The notes under the pieces: generated by a model
Told to the model about the DNA's origin: nothing
Seen by the model: only the letters and a program-made list of their open reading frames with translations
Databases searched by the model: none
Position numbers and translations under genes: made by a program
NCBI GenBank assembly: GCA_028583405.1
Contig: CM053253.1
Location: forward strand, 14,085,112-14,149,111
Source: Pogonophryne albipinna
Taxonomy: Eukaryota; Chordata; Actinopteri; Perciformes; Artedidraconidae
Direction of reading: 5' to 3'
Length of the DNA stretch: 64,000 nt
Part shown: positions 1 to 13,000 of the stretch, in pieces
Position numbering within the stretch: the stretch's first letter is position 1
How the letters are laid out: each line of letters opens with the position of its first letter

Positions 1-1228
1 AAGACCAACACAGAAGGGCTGACAAATATGCGGATGCTGCCTCATGGGAAGCATTTTACTGCTCTTCATGCATTTGTCATAAGTGCTGTGCATATAAAAG
101 TCGTTTTTGTTTTCAGTCTGGAGAGGAGTCTCCCTGTTCTTGTGCCATTTTGTCAATGGAACCATGACGGGGAAGCGTGAGTGCTATACCGGCAAATTGA
201 AAACAAAAAGAAGATGGACCCAAGAGGTTTGAACTGGTCTGAGAGTTATTTTAAACATTAATGTGCCACTACAAGTTCATACATTATTGTGCCACTACAA
301 GTTCATACATTATTGTGATGTGAACAGAAGCACAGGGAAGAGCCCAAATGTGCACTGTGGTGTTTCTCTGGGGGAAATAATCTGAGTTCTCTAACAGAAA
401 GTCCACCACCAACATTTATTTGCTACTAAAACCACCAGTGTAAAGCAAAGGAATCCAATACTGACTTTGTAGAGTTCGTTACAATGTAAAAGTATGTAAA
501 GGAGCAGAGAGAGTAGCCAAAGAAGGCATGATTCATCTAACACCCTCCATCATTGTTGTAGCCCTTTTTTGAAAACCAGCGTTTTTGTGCAGCGACGTAA
601 TCAACAATAGAGATGTAATGACTCACGCTGTAGTGTTCCAAAGCGAACAAAAACATATAATTGACAATGATGTTACAAAAAGGGCCGACAATGAGATAGG
701 ACAAATCAATCAGATCTCAATAGATCAAGTCACAGCCAGACAAATATTCAGAGAGGAACAAATCTGCACCTCCATGACTGGAAAACTGGAATTACAGGCT
801 GGGAGGGAAATTATATTTCAGCTACCGGTAAGAGTATGATTACATATAGATCAGTGGGCGTCACCATTATCTCTAATAGAGCCTGTTTTTTCATCTAGCC
901 TCTGCCCTCAGTCACACTGCTAAAAGATGCTGCAGAAAAGTTCACCGACACAAACACTGGCTTGTCTCTGTGGCTGAATCAAGAATGGCATAAATAGATC
1001 GCCATGACAATGCAACAGGTGACAAAACAAGACACATTTTGGTCTGTGTGCAGAGGTGATTATTACCATTAGCCTAAAAGCCCTTCAGATAACAGCTCAA
1101 AGCTGCAGACTTTATCACAAAACAAAATTAACTAATAAGAAAAAACTGGTGGCCATTAGCTGGTAAGTCTTTGTAGCTGAAGGGCAACGACAAGATGTCG
1201 CACCTAAATGGGTTACAGCACAGCAACA

Positions 1229-1229
<1 letters not shown>
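1..1229. other. Noncoding DNA, no gene recognised
   Basis: No exon, RNA gene or transposon end is recognised here. The only structured item is a short tandem duplication at 262-313, listed separately. The small open frame at 585-839 has no recognisable motif and lies in AT-rich DNA, so it is not called. Confidence 0.6.
262..313. repeat. Two tandem copies of a 26-bp unit
   Basis: A 26-bp unit beginning TGTGCCACTACAAG occurs at 262-287 and again, identical, at 288-313. This is a minisatellite-like duplication of recent origin. Confidence 0.9.

Positions 1230-1301
<72 letters not shown>
1230..1301. repeat. (GT)n microsatellite, about 72 bp
   Basis: Uninterrupted GT dinucleotides. The CVCV and HTHT open frames across it are artefacts of the repeat. 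Confidence 0.98.
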
Positions 1302-1303
<2 letters not shown>

Positions 1304-2236
1304 AGCTGTGGGCTGAGCCAAGGTGGGATAAGAGGAACAATTATGATATCCACTCATTTTGTGATAAGAGATGATTGGAAGAAATACATATATTAGGAAG
1401 CTTAATAGAGGGTAGATAGCTGAATACGATTTGGTGAAAGAAAAGACATAAAGCAAGACGGACATTATGTAAAGGAACAGAAAAAGGATAACAAGGATAA
1501 CAATGGAGGTTATGAGACTAGAGGTTTGTTCCCGACTGAAGTATAAATGCCGACCAATCAGTGGCGAGGCCAACCGGGTTTCCATTTAGGGTGTCTATGT
1601 TTCTGGGTCACAAAGTTTATACTTTTAATACAATCTAGTGTTAGAGATGCTAATTATACATGTTGAGGTGGAGATGTTAGCTTCTGACATTTAAGGGTTA
1701 GAGTAATTAAAAAAAAAGGAAAGATCAAACATTGTATCCAGTGACCTGGTAATAGATAATTAGAGAACTTCTAACTAAAGGTAAAAGGTTATTTCTAAAA
1801 GGTTATTTTCTGCAATTCTTATGTAATTTCTCCTCATGTAACTTACTTATTTTTCTGCGTTTCAGAGGGAAATATTATACTTTTTACCCTACTACATTTA
1901 ATTAATAACTGAAGTAAGTTAATTTGCAGATTCAGGTCAACAACATTATGATATTATTTATGATTAATATAACACATTAATGAACCCTGAGGGAAATCAA
2001 CAAGCTAATGATGGATAAGTAAAATCATTTGCAATAACTCCTTAACCAGCTGCAACATTAAATTGATGCACATTAAGGTATTCATTTTAATTATCTGATA
2101 ATATAATACATATCATTATGCAATAGGCAACTCTGCATAATAACTACTTTTACATTTGGTGGTTTGAGTATTTTCTGATGTCAGTACTTTTGTACAATTT
2201 GTAGTCGTAGGATAATCTGGGGTACTGCTAATTTAC
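1302..2236. other. AT-rich noncoding DNA, possible decayed repeat
   Basis: No gene is visible. The stretch 1840-2220 has runs such as ACTTACTTATTTT and TACTTTTACATTT, resembling very old dispersed repeats common in fish genomes. The similarity is too weak to name a family. Confidence 0.4.
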
Positions 2237-2649
2237 TTAAAGAGCCTGTGACACGAGTTTCCCCCATCATCCAAACCCATCAATTTGAGTAAATATTGTC
2301 CCCTTGAAAACCGTTACTGAACTGATTTTGGATATTTGTACTTTGATAACCATTAATCTGCCCTTCAATGTTGACCATATTCTGGATCTTCTCGGGGATT
2401 CTTCAAGTCCCGCCAAATTATGGGTGACGTCATTGCGGGCACAGCGCTCCAGCTGCACCGTTCAGGATCCCAGCATCTGCATGTAAACCTGATGTAAACA
2501 CGATGGCGCACACAGCAGCAAACTCAGACAGCGATGACAGTTTAATTTTGAACGTGTCTGAGAGCTCATATGAGGCTGAAGGATCGGTTTATGTTGTATT
2601 TGTTAGAAGTTTAGGAATTAGGTGCGTCAATATGGGCGATCATACGGTC

Positions 2650-3560
2650 ATAGCCAGTGGTGGACTGGGACTAAAAATCATCCCGGGACTCTCGACCGGC
2701 CCACTTCGGTACCGCTAGTAAATTGTCAACGGGGGGAGTGGGGGATGTCGGGGGCGGCGGGTGCTGTAGGCTGGGGAAGGCTAAGCCTTCCCAAATATTT
2801 GTGTCACTGCATCCTGGTAAAATACAAATATAATGTATAATGTCTGTGTCTTTGACATTAGCGCTGCTAGCCACCTGTGCCCTGTACTACGAAGCCAGTT
2901 CAACATACCCTGGATATGTTTGAGTAACAAACAAACTAACAACAACAAACTAACAAACGAGATCTCGCTAAGCGGTCCTACGACGCTGGTTATTAACTCG
3001 GTAAATCAAGCCAGGGTTTCTCTCACCAGCTGAGAGCGCGTTCACGTCTAAGACACGAGTGGATCTGACTTTAATTACATTTGACTTGAGTGTTTCGTCA
3101 ACATAATGTGTTGCTTAAAATAATACTTCTGCATACAGTATGTGACACTGTAAGTGTTGCACGGCCAGATACGGCTGGAGAATCTGACTCGGATAAGGAA
3201 ATATATGATATATTATGATATTATATGATCGATGATCTGATTGATGATTTATTATGAATGATAAGTGCGACACGTCGGCGTCTTCTCTGCATACGGCAGT
3301 TTAAACTGCATTTCCTTTATCCTGTAATATAACTTGAGAGATTTAAACTCCGCACACTGAGTTGATCTCTTTTCTATAGACGCCGGAGCCGGGCAGCGTC
3401 AGGTAAAAAAAGTTATTTAGCCTTCCCAAACCTGAGCCTCACGCGCCGCCTATGGGGGATGTACTAGTGACTTATCCGACCGGCCCACTTCGGTACCGGC
3501 CCATCGGGATTCGTCCGGATGGCCAGTCCGTCACTGCACCCAGCCCACGTAAACTGTCAA
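2650..3560. repeat. Related GC-rich blocks inside the TTAA element
   Basis: The sequence CGACCGGCCCACTTCGGTACCG occurs near 2693-2714 and again near 3478-3499. A second shared block, TGTCAACGGGGGGAG, occurs near 2726 and 3557. The outer parts, GTGGTGGACTGG near 2659 and CCAGTCCGTCACTGC near 3523, are roughly inverse to each other. This suggests a smaller element nested in the larger one, but no clear target duplication is visible. Confidence 0.5.
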
Positions 3561-3690
3561 CGGGGGGAGCCTCGCTGCGGGGAAACGGTGGACCTAGTGT
3601 CCCGATCGGAGTGGGAATAATAATCATAATAATAATCCGTGCATTTTATCCATTAATTTCCCCAACATTGTGGTAAAAAAAAACACACGT

Positions 3691-4023
3691 TTAATCCATG
3701 TTGGTGTACTACAACTACAAAAAGCATCGGTTTGTTTTCTCATCAGGAAATGCAGACCGGCTCAAACAAACGATTTTTAATCATCATTCTCACGATCATT
3801 TAATGTATCATATGTTCGCCGAATTGACATGAAAGCACTAATAAATGTAGTTTAATCCACTTGAGTTTACAACTACAAAAATAATCGATTTGTTTTTATA
3901 TCACATCCTACGGGAGGAAATTCAACAGCTCTCACTACCGATTTGTAATCCTAATTTAATCATCATCTTCACCACGATCATTTATGTTTATGTTCGCCGA
4001 ATTGACATGAAAGCACTGACAAA
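3691..4023. repeat. Two diverged direct copies of a ~160-bp unit
   Basis: The unit runs from GTTTAATCCA...ACTACAAAAA to TTCGCCGAATTGACATGAAAGCACT and occurs at about 3691-3848 and 3849-4023. The copies are diverged, with strongest identity at their 3' ends (GTTCGCCGAATTGACATGAA). They are subterminal or internal repeats of the surrounding transposon. Confidence 0.75.
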
Positions 4024-4343
4024 TATGAATATACTGTAGTCAACTTCATTAAAACGTTATTAACGTGCCTAAACTCAGTAATTCACCATTTCTACGCATG
4101 ACAACACACTTTGTCCGTGTTTGGCTCTCTCACCGCACAGTGAAGCGTTCCCGCATTGACGTCACTTCCGGCTTCCCCCAAAACTTCAAAATGACTCGAA
4201 GGAATTTCCCCGCGATGTTCGAAATTATTGATATTTATCGGAACGGTATCGCATCTTCTTTTTTAAACTGACGGTTCGAGATGACTAGTAGCCCAATATT
4301 TCATTGCACAACAGTTGTTGGGATGCTGTCACAGGCTCTTTAA

Positions 4344-5567
4344 GTAAGAGATCTTAAAACTTCTTCCATTAGTGGGTGCCAGTAACAACTTCCTTTAGCA
4401 GTTAAAAGCACAATAACCCAAATAAGACAACTAATGAATTCCCGCGTGAAGTTTAATAAAGTATCCTGAGCTCATTGAGATTAATTAGCCCTTAATTGGT
4501 CTTTAACAATGAAGCTCTTGTCCAAATGCTTTAAATCTAGTTTAACATCTGCTCAGTGAAGCCTTTAAGACTGAGCTCAAAATGGAAAGCTCTATATTGT
4601 TGGATTGCATGTGTTAAAAGAGTAAGAGGTACTTCGCTTTTCCAAAACCATTATTGGATAATTTAGGGCTTGCCTGAGCGACTCTCTGCGTAAGACACTG
4701 TCGCCCAAGAGAGGGGGGGGAAGTCCCGCTGTTGGGAAAATCGTTAGCTTAAAACCTCAAATTAAATTACCTCCTTGTTACTGGATCTCCCATGATGCTC
4801 CTCTGGAAGACTTTGAGTTCAAAATAATTCCTATAACTCCTCCACTTTTGTAAAGTCAGGCATCGGGATCAGGCATCGACGGAACAACACAATCAGAAAA
4901 ACATTTAGGGAGCTAGCCCGGGAGCAGCGAGAGTAAACACATTCAAATCAAGCTTAAAATAAACAAAGGTCTCCACTTCAAATCAAACCGTAACATCTCT
5001 AGTGGAGGAAGAAGTACTCATATGCTTTTCTTAAGTAAATGAGCAATAAAACAGTGTAGGAATAATCCCACTAAGTAGAGGTAGTCAAGTATAATCAGCT
5101 AAATGTATTTGAAGTGTACAAAGTAAGTAAGTAATTTGTTCTTCAAGAAAATGGCCACCTATTATGTGACATTATCAGATTGTTAATACTGATGCAACAA
5201 TATGAAAGCCTTTTTTTTTTTTAGATGTAAGTCAAGGTGGAGCTGTTTTTCCACCACCTCATATCGAGTTAAGTTGTTTACTCCAGAGCTTCCTAACCTC
5301 TAAGGGTCAAAGGATAAATCTGAGGTTGTGATATGATTAATGGCGTAGGGAGGAGAAAGTGACCATTTGTATTCCGTTTTTCAAAGTTTCTAATCTATGC
5401 TGTTTTGTGAAACATTGGATTTGAATTCTCAAAGAATTATTCATATGATGCAATCTGAGAAAAATCACTCTTTGGTTGAACTGTTGAAAAGGTCCCAAGG
5501 CAAACATTTTGGGAATTACTGGTTTAATCTTCAACAATGTGCTGTTTAAAAAAAAAAGTGTGACATA
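4344..5567. other. Noncoding DNA
   Basis: No exon, RNA gene or intact mobile element is recognised. A stretch near 5030-5140 (AAGTAAATGAGC, AAGTAAGTAAGTAA) resembles degenerate dispersed repeats but cannot be assigned. Confidence 0.5.
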
Positions 5568-5800
5568 TAATAATAAATAATAATAATAAATGTATTTTGT
5601 AAGTGCTTTTACAGGTGCTCAAAGTCGCTTTACAGAGGTAGTACAAAAAGAGAAGGACAACAATTAAATATAGTAAAAATCACATTAAAATCAAGCAATA
5701 AAACAACAATCACACATTAAAAGCCAGTTTGAAGAGGTGAGTTTTTGAAAGTTTTTTTAAGGTGATGAGGTCAGTGCAGTCTCTGATGAAATATACCTTT
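5568..5800 (-). repeat. Fragment of a LINE or SINE 3' tail
   Basis: An ATAATAAATAATAATAA run is followed by TGCTCAAAGTCGCTTTACA. This parallels the 3' end of the LINE at 37.8 kb, where TTCAAAGTGCTTTACA follows the terminal simple repeat. The simple repeat lies on the left, so the retroposon would read on the minus strand and be severely 5'-truncated. Family assignment (L2-tail-like) is inference. Confidence 0.5.
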
Positions 5801-8800
5801 CATCAGACATACCTAAAGTGGTCTAATAAATGCAGTATACTGAAAACTACAATAATTCCCTCTGACCTGTATTAAATAAATAAAAAAGGAAAGTAATGGA
5901 AATGTGCCTGCCGGCTTGAATCCACTAACCTTAAAACTGAAATCAGAATACAGTTACAGAGCAGAGATATGTGTGCATAATACAGATTCAGGCTGTGTAG
6001 GCTGTGAGCATCTCGGTCTTGGTTTCCAGGAAGCCCTGACGAGCAGCTGAGCCCAGGGGGGGGGGCGGGGTTATGAGATGCAGGTGGTGCAGCATTGATG
6101 AGGATCAGCTGGTTAGAAGTAAGGGTGGGTGTGTGTGTGTGTGGTTTTCACAAAGGAGGTGTAATAGTTAGCATCTTTGCTCCCATCATATCCTCATCTT
6201 CACAGAACTGTTTAGAGTGACGCAGAGCTCATGAGTGGAAAGCAAAGATTTCGGTCTGTGAAGTGATTTCACTGCAGCCTCGTGGGATGAAATATTTAAT
6301 GGATCAGGCAGACAGTGTTGACTTTTTCTACATCATCTCTGGGGCGCAGGGATCATTTACATCTACAAACACAACACAAGTTGCCTTGTTAAAACTTTAG
6401 CAATTAAATCAACTTAAATTATGCATTATGCCTCTAACTCTTTCCTTAAAAGCGATGGAAATGTTTTGTGGGTGATTGTACTTATTTTTTAGCACAGCTC
6501 TTGGGACAGTATTGTTGGTCTGGGGGTCCACAACTTTGATCCAGAGAGAAACATCTCCACATCTTCTGGAGGGATCAGCATGACAAACTGTAAAGAAACA
6601 CCAACGTCATTTATAATTTTGGTTATCTGACTTGTCTTCTTGTGTCATCAGAAGGCTACCAGTGCTTTTGAGGGAAATGTCTTAAAACTACATCATGACA
6701 TTTTTCATCTAGTGCGCTTAGCAGGTCAATTAGTTTTGGGGGGATGTTATCATGCTGACGTCAACATTTAGCTAAAAGCAAGTTCAGCAAGTTTTTTTTT
6801 TTAAACACTTTTTTTTCGTCAATAATGTCAGTATTAAAAAGCTTCTTGAATCTGACAACTATAACTAGGTACAATGTTACCTTCTTGTCTGAAAGGGAAA
6901 TTAATCCTATACAACTCTTGTTATTCCTCATCCCCTATGAACAATTTATTGAATCGTTTTATTCGCCATACCAAGATGGAAAATCCATTCACATAATGAG
7001 AAAAAATGCACTTCACACTTTTTTCATTTATTCTGAATTGAGTTGAAGAGCGCTGCAGGTTAAGTCATTTGAGAAGAAAAATGAAGCTGTGAAAAAGATA
7101 AATTGGATATTTGAAAAAGAAAAAGGTTTATATCATGATGCAAGTAGAAGCGATATAGTCTACTGTAAAATAAATCCCTTTATTGCTGTCATTTTAAGAA
7201 TTGTTTATCTCTATAGTATAGCTGAGTGACTGCATGATAGAGAATCTGGGAGATGACACATATAGAGAAGCCCCCTGCTGGGTTTGGATCCAGAACTTCG
7301 GGGTATTTTTCTTTTTTTCAGCTGCTTATTTTTCATCCCTGCCCTTTCCTTCTGCCATCACGAAAAACATCTCAATTGGTAAAATGCCTTTTTGGAGGTG
7401 ACAAAGGGCAAGAAGCCTTCCAGAACTTGTAGCTTGGAGCGAGGATTAAAGGCATCCGATCGAATTTTGCAAGAGATTTTGGTCTTTATTTTTCTTTATC
7501 GTTCCCTCAATGTATAACTTATCTAATGAACTTATATTTAGTGGCATGTAATTGCGCAGTAGCTAATGATCAGTCGGGACTTTTTTTGGAACGTAACATT
7601 TTAAATGATTTAAAGGAAACCTTCTGTAGCTAAAATATTGTCGGACTGTGCATGCTTGATTTATTAATCAGTTGTAAGGCCAAGACATTTCATTTAACAG
7701 TTGGGTAGTGCAGCTGATCTCATTGGCTTTATCATCAAAGGATCATCCAAAGGAGGGTAAAGCCAACAAAAGACGGATATAAATGTGATTGGAAAATATG
7801 TTGGACTATAGGGTACAGGGTTACAGATCTTGTTTTCACACCCAGTATGCCTGTTAAACATGTAACGAAATGACGTCACAGTAAAATGATGTTGAACGAT
7901 GTCCTATTTGGCAGATGGAAGTGCTACTTCCCCTATCCATTTATATCATCCTTGTCACAGATGAAAGGGCCCTGTTATTTGTATGAGGGAAAGGGAAAAT
8001 AGGTCACGAGAAAATAGTTAAGATGCAGTACTTCAGTCAGTATGACACAATAGCACTTATTTTGTACTTTTCCCAATTTAAGCTTGTAAACATGAATGTT
8101 AGATGGATATAGCAAATCGAACTTTTCCTACTTAAATAGAGAACATGTCATTTATAATCCTAAATGCATGCCTTTCTTGTATATTTTCTTATTGTATTTG
8201 CATCTAGTGTGTACATGTAAATGGCTGAAGCAGTACTTCTGTGTGTGCGTACACGTTTTGTTGAGTAGGAAAATGCTATTTGAGAAGCCCAGTAATGATG
8301 CCATTAGTATGAGGATAGAGTGAAGCTAAACCTTGGGGGCACAGCAGAACCACAGATGAATCCTCGAGAGTTAAGCTTCCTCATATCAGTCAGTGAGGCC
8401 AAACCACCACCAAAATTGACACCAACATCACCAGCAGCAGCTTTTACATCATCCTGTCTCTCTGCCCTGGAAATAATCCATACACCTGCAGCCTCAGTTT
8501 GTCCCCGTCTCTCTCATATCCTCTCTGGATGTAACTTTTAATTTAGGGGAATCAGTCCTCTGACTAAGCATAAACCGTATATTGTTCTCTTAGTGATCCC
8601 TATCGTAAACCAGTCAGCACTTTCTAGCATACACAGAGATTGGTAGGAAACTGCTGAGGCGCACAGTGCCACGGCGCTAGACAAACGCTCTGTGGTGAAT
8701 CTTGTTTAAAGCTAGAACTTAATAAATATCTATGCCTCTGTAGCCTCCTCCTCTACTTTACAGATCACCGTTTTATCTATAAAAAGTGAGTTTGGGGGCC

Positions 8801-9845
8801 ATTTTGAACTGACGGCCTCACAACTGTCAGGGGGAATGAGCAGAAAGCGAGCAGAGGAGCAGATGGCAGGAAGAGTGTGTCCAGATGGGCATTTTTGGCC
8901 AGAACAGCGAGGTTAGCGCAGAATCATCCTGACACTAAGTGGCGAGGAAACTTTAAAGAACCAAGATGAGTCAGAACGTTGGTGTTGATGAGTCCTGAAT
9001 AATGTTGCAGAAAAGACCACGACTCTGCTTTGGGAACTATTACAGAAGTTGGCTATGATCGAGTCAGTGGGCTCAGCACTACAATAAGCTTTAATGAGCA
9101 AGTTAATGATTGGTTTATTCTTACCAATTAGGGGCTTTAATATGGCACTGGGGAGAACATTATTCATCCGACAGCAGCAAGCCGCAGGGAATCATCCAGG
9201 ATCCACATCAAGAAGAGCTTGATTGTGGGATAGACCAGTTGCAGGCTAAATATTCACCTCTCACTCCAAGAGAAATCAAATCAAGCCGATTGCTTTCTCA
9301 AGCGTTATTTGGAGCTTGATTTACCTGATTTTCTCTCAGTGTATTTTTACCTAAGACTGCATCTTTTAGCTTGTGTGCAGCAAAAGTATACTTTTCGCTT
9401 GTCCACAGCCTAGATTACAAAGAAGAAGTTATCTGCATTCATTTGTTTTGGCAACATTTTTAAGCTATTTTCAAAACCATCATTACCCCCAATCCACTAA
9501 CAGAATAGTTCGGTTAAAAGACAGGGCCAACTTATTGGAAAAATCAATCAAGGTGGTTACTGAGTGCAGAAAGAGTAAAGTCAATAAAGGAGGAAACCCT
9601 CAATAGTCATTATTCGTAGCAAAGGAGAACACTCGGTTACCACGGCTAACATTATTAAATATTCTTTAGTAGTACCACTGTAATTGTTTCTCTCTCACAT
9701 CATCTGAAGCAATACTACTATAACATATATGTGAGGTGTTTGTTCTTTCAGCTAACTCATCCTCACTCTTGAGCTAATCATGTGTGTTGTCTAGGTGTAG
9801 ATTTTAAGGCCAAAGCTTTTTTTTGTATACAAGCCACAGGTCTTA
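5801..9845. other. Noncoding DNA, no gene recognised
   Basis: About 4 kb with only short, motif-less open frames. Small items include a G/C homopolymer cluster near 6054-6070 and a short GT run near 6128-6143. I see no splice-site-flanked coding stretch and no terminal inverted repeats. Confidence 0.5.
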
Positions 9846-9849
9846 TTGA

Positions 9850-10070
9850 GTAACTTGTTTTATGGCCTCCACCAAAAAGGTTATGTTTTCAGTTTGTCCG
9901 TTTGCAGGCAATATCACGGAAAAACTAGTGGCCCAATTTCCATGAAACTGGGTCGAAGGGTACATGGGTCAAGAAATAATCCATTAAAAGTACGAATCAC
10001 GGGGCAGTTACACAATTATCTTACACTTATGGAAGTGGCCTTCGCAGAGGTCTGTGCTCTTTTAGTTCAA
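9850..10070 (+). repeat. Interspersed-repeat fragment, family not named
   Basis: The stretch from GGCCTCCACCAAAAAGGTTATG through CCATGAAACTGGGTCGAAGG and CACGGGGCAG to GCCTTCGCAGAGGTCTG resembles a very widespread dispersed repeat (blocks like AAAACTA, TTTCCATGAAACT, GGCGGAGGTCTG). I recognise the pattern as repetitive but cannot place it in a class. The ORF across it (9846-10160) is not considered a gene. Confidence 0.5.
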
Positions 10071-13000
10071 CCTTATTCCAGTCCGATTCAGATTTCTTAC
10101 CAAAAAAGGATAAGGGTGGCAATATTCTGCCTTTGTATTATTGTCATTAAATCCCTTTAAACAATATGTGTCATTCTGTCCCTCTCCAAAAGCAACTGAT
10201 TCCTGCTAAATACACAAAATAGGTCACCAATGTATACTTTTACTTTTCAATAAGTCTAAAAAATATCAAACATGGCCACTGTAGCTTTAGGAAAATGTTA
10301 CAGAATTCAAAAAGGAGTAAATAGGTTATGAGTTGTTTTTCAGCAGCAGGATGGTGTATTAAAGTAAACCACACTGACCGTGTAGATGCATGAACACGAG
10401 ATCCTTTATGCCGTTCCCTTTTACAAAGTAAAAACCGAATCTGCAAGACTTATCCTTGCACAGTTTTCACTGTTATCCATTTTAGGAGGAGCTCAATGTG
10501 TGGCCAAGGATCCTGTGGTCTTTGCGTATTGAAACACTGAAGTCCCAGGTAGACACAGTTAAGCTCTGCTCTTTATTATCATGGTAAATCAGGTTTGTGC
10601 TGTAGCCAACAGAATACCTGCTGCTGTTTGCCCTTTTACAGTAGATCTTCCTTAGACAGTTTTATTTTGCCTGTTGAGATTCACAGACATTCTTTACTGC
10701 TGCTATCTATGTTGTAGCTTTATTCAATTTATAGGGCTGTGTCACACACTCTGAAGACAAATCAGCTTCTTAATCTTCCCTTTTTCATCTTGTGGCTCTT
10801 GATGGTGTGTGACAGTGGGGCTGGACAATAGTTTAAAACATTGTGTTATCTACATGATATGTAAGGTATTACTACATTTGACAGACTATTTTGGATTTTA
10901 AACAAGGAGCATCACCTCACCACCTTAATGTTCTATACAATTCTAAGATGATTGTCATTAACAATGTTTTCTAAGTAATTAACTCTGAAATGTGATTAGT
11001 TTATGGTATTATTTCACAAACAGTAAGGTTCTGGTTACTCAAAGTGATTCTCCACTGCTGTCTCCTCTGATATACATTTAGTGGATTTGTGTACTGGACA
11101 AATGTGTTTTTATGCTGCATGTAGTCTTTGTAGTGTGCACCTTTGTAAGGAGCACCTGGTTGGCCCAAAAGCTCATTTCAATTTGGACTCTGCATTTCAT
11201 CCATGCAATAAAAACATCTTTATTTTTTTAATTATCTTAAGAATCCCATTAGCTTTTCACAGGATTAGCTTATCCAATGAACAATCATTATTTTTGCTGG
11301 CGTCTACAGAAATGTACTTATTAAACTTTCAGTCTAAAATGTCTTTATCATCATTTTTAAAGTGTCAGATTTATCTTCTATAAACTTACCATTGTTGTTT
11401 AGTTATGGGTGTGATAAACCACCAAGTAAGGCTGCAGTCACATTTATTTTATGAACCTGCCTGACATCACAGTTGTTATCATCTGTGAACCCCCATTCAT
11501 ACATGCATACTTCACATATTCACAAACACACATAACACCTGAACATCCGGTGCCAAAGGGGTACCTGGGACAGCATCCTAAAAAAGTACTAGGGTGAGCC
11601 ACTCAGGTCTCAGTGTGATGCTGGAATGCCCAATCGGCTGTTCTCGTATTGTGAAAAGGCTGCTTATTGGTAATTGTCCGTGTTACGTTTTTCTCTTAGA
11701 TGACAGTGTATGCTCTTTGTTCTGGCTGTGTCTTGTGACGGGTCTGCAGTGTGCTGTGTGAGCCTCGGCTGCGTCACCACTGACTGTAATGGCTGAACAC
11801 TGCAGGGTGGAGAAACCCCAGCAGCCTACATTTACACCTTTTTGTTCGAACTGAAAATAAATCAAATAATCGGAGACATTTACTTTTGAATAGGATGAAG
11901 TCGAATTGTGCTTTAAGCAGGTTAATAAATGTATTGATTGGAATCACTAGTTCCTGCTCTTCACCCCTGTATACAAAAACTGTAAATTGTCAGATAACAT
12001 TAGCTGCAAGAAACTTTTTGCAATAGCTAATTTGTGTGAGGTAGCAGGCTGTAAAAACACATGATATCAGTAATGTGTCTGTACAATGAAAACACTTTAA
12101 AAGCTTGATTTTCAGGGAGCCGACACATTAGACATCGCTGGTCTTCCCCATTACCTCCTGAGTAGAAACAAATTCCCATTTTAATTTAATCAGGCACCGT
12201 GGGATGAGCTCATGGGGACCTTCTTAGAATCGACTGCGGTGCAACACACAGGTTTCATTTCCTGTTCGGGAGCCTTTTATAGAGGCAGTGTTTTAAGCTA
12301 CTGTACAAACTCCAATCACCATGGCAACCAGAGCAATCCCAAACAGGCAACAAAATGGATAAAAACGACAACACAAAACCAAAAAGACACTTGTGATGAA
12401 TTCCTCTGTAATAACGGAAGCAAATCTTTTATCTTGCGCTTTTTTTTTTGAGTGGGAGGTCGACTGTGAGAAACGGTTACGCAGGGGGTGATTTATCCAA
12501 GATTTCTCTTTTCAATTCCACTTATTCCTTTCAATCCTGTCCGCCATCACTATTATTCTGCTTCATCAACCTTACGCAAGAGAAAGGTCATAGCATAGGC
12601 CTATCTATTATTGAATGACTCGGTAACGGATTATTACATTATTAATCACCTCAGAGTAGTCTCTAAACACACACATTGAGCCTTGGACCCCGTGTGTCAA
12701 ATATGTTTAAGCAAAGATCCGTAATCTCTAAAGGTCAACCCAATGCTTAATTAGTAGACCAGTCAAGAGGCAGACAATTACGTCAGAATTATAAATAATG
12801 TCTTCGAAATTGAGCACAGTAAACCTCTTGACAAAACCTCCCTGCGCTATGTGGTTTGTCAGCGGGCAGCGGAGAGATTCCCCGTGTTCGTACCAATTGA
12901 ACATGAATGGAAATGCAACTCTAAATAGCAAACATGTCCTTTGTGGGAACAGAACAAACTGCCTTTGTGTTGCTGATACGATTGTATAACATCTGACTGA

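Larger units (their letters stand above)
2237..4343. mobile_element. Non-autonomous DNA transposon with TTAA target duplication (Kolobok- or piggyBac-like)
   Basis: The element spans 2241-4339. It starts AGAGCCTGTGACA and ends with the exact inverse TGTCACAGGCTCT, and both ends abut TTAA (2237-2240 and 4340-4343). The match extends a few bases outside TTAA (TTAC/GTAA), so the true TIR boundary is uncertain. TTAA duplication is known for Kolobok and piggyBac superfamilies. No transposase is encoded. An ORF starting at 2503 has an acidic start (residues SDSDDS near 9-14) after a promoter-like stretch containing TGACGTCA, and could be a remnant of the first transposase exon; that is inference. 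Internal repeats are listed separately. Confidence 0.75.

Noticed and set aside
9846..10160. 104-residue plus-strand frame
   Set aside because: It coincides with a dispersed repeat and has no protein-like conservation sign visible to me.
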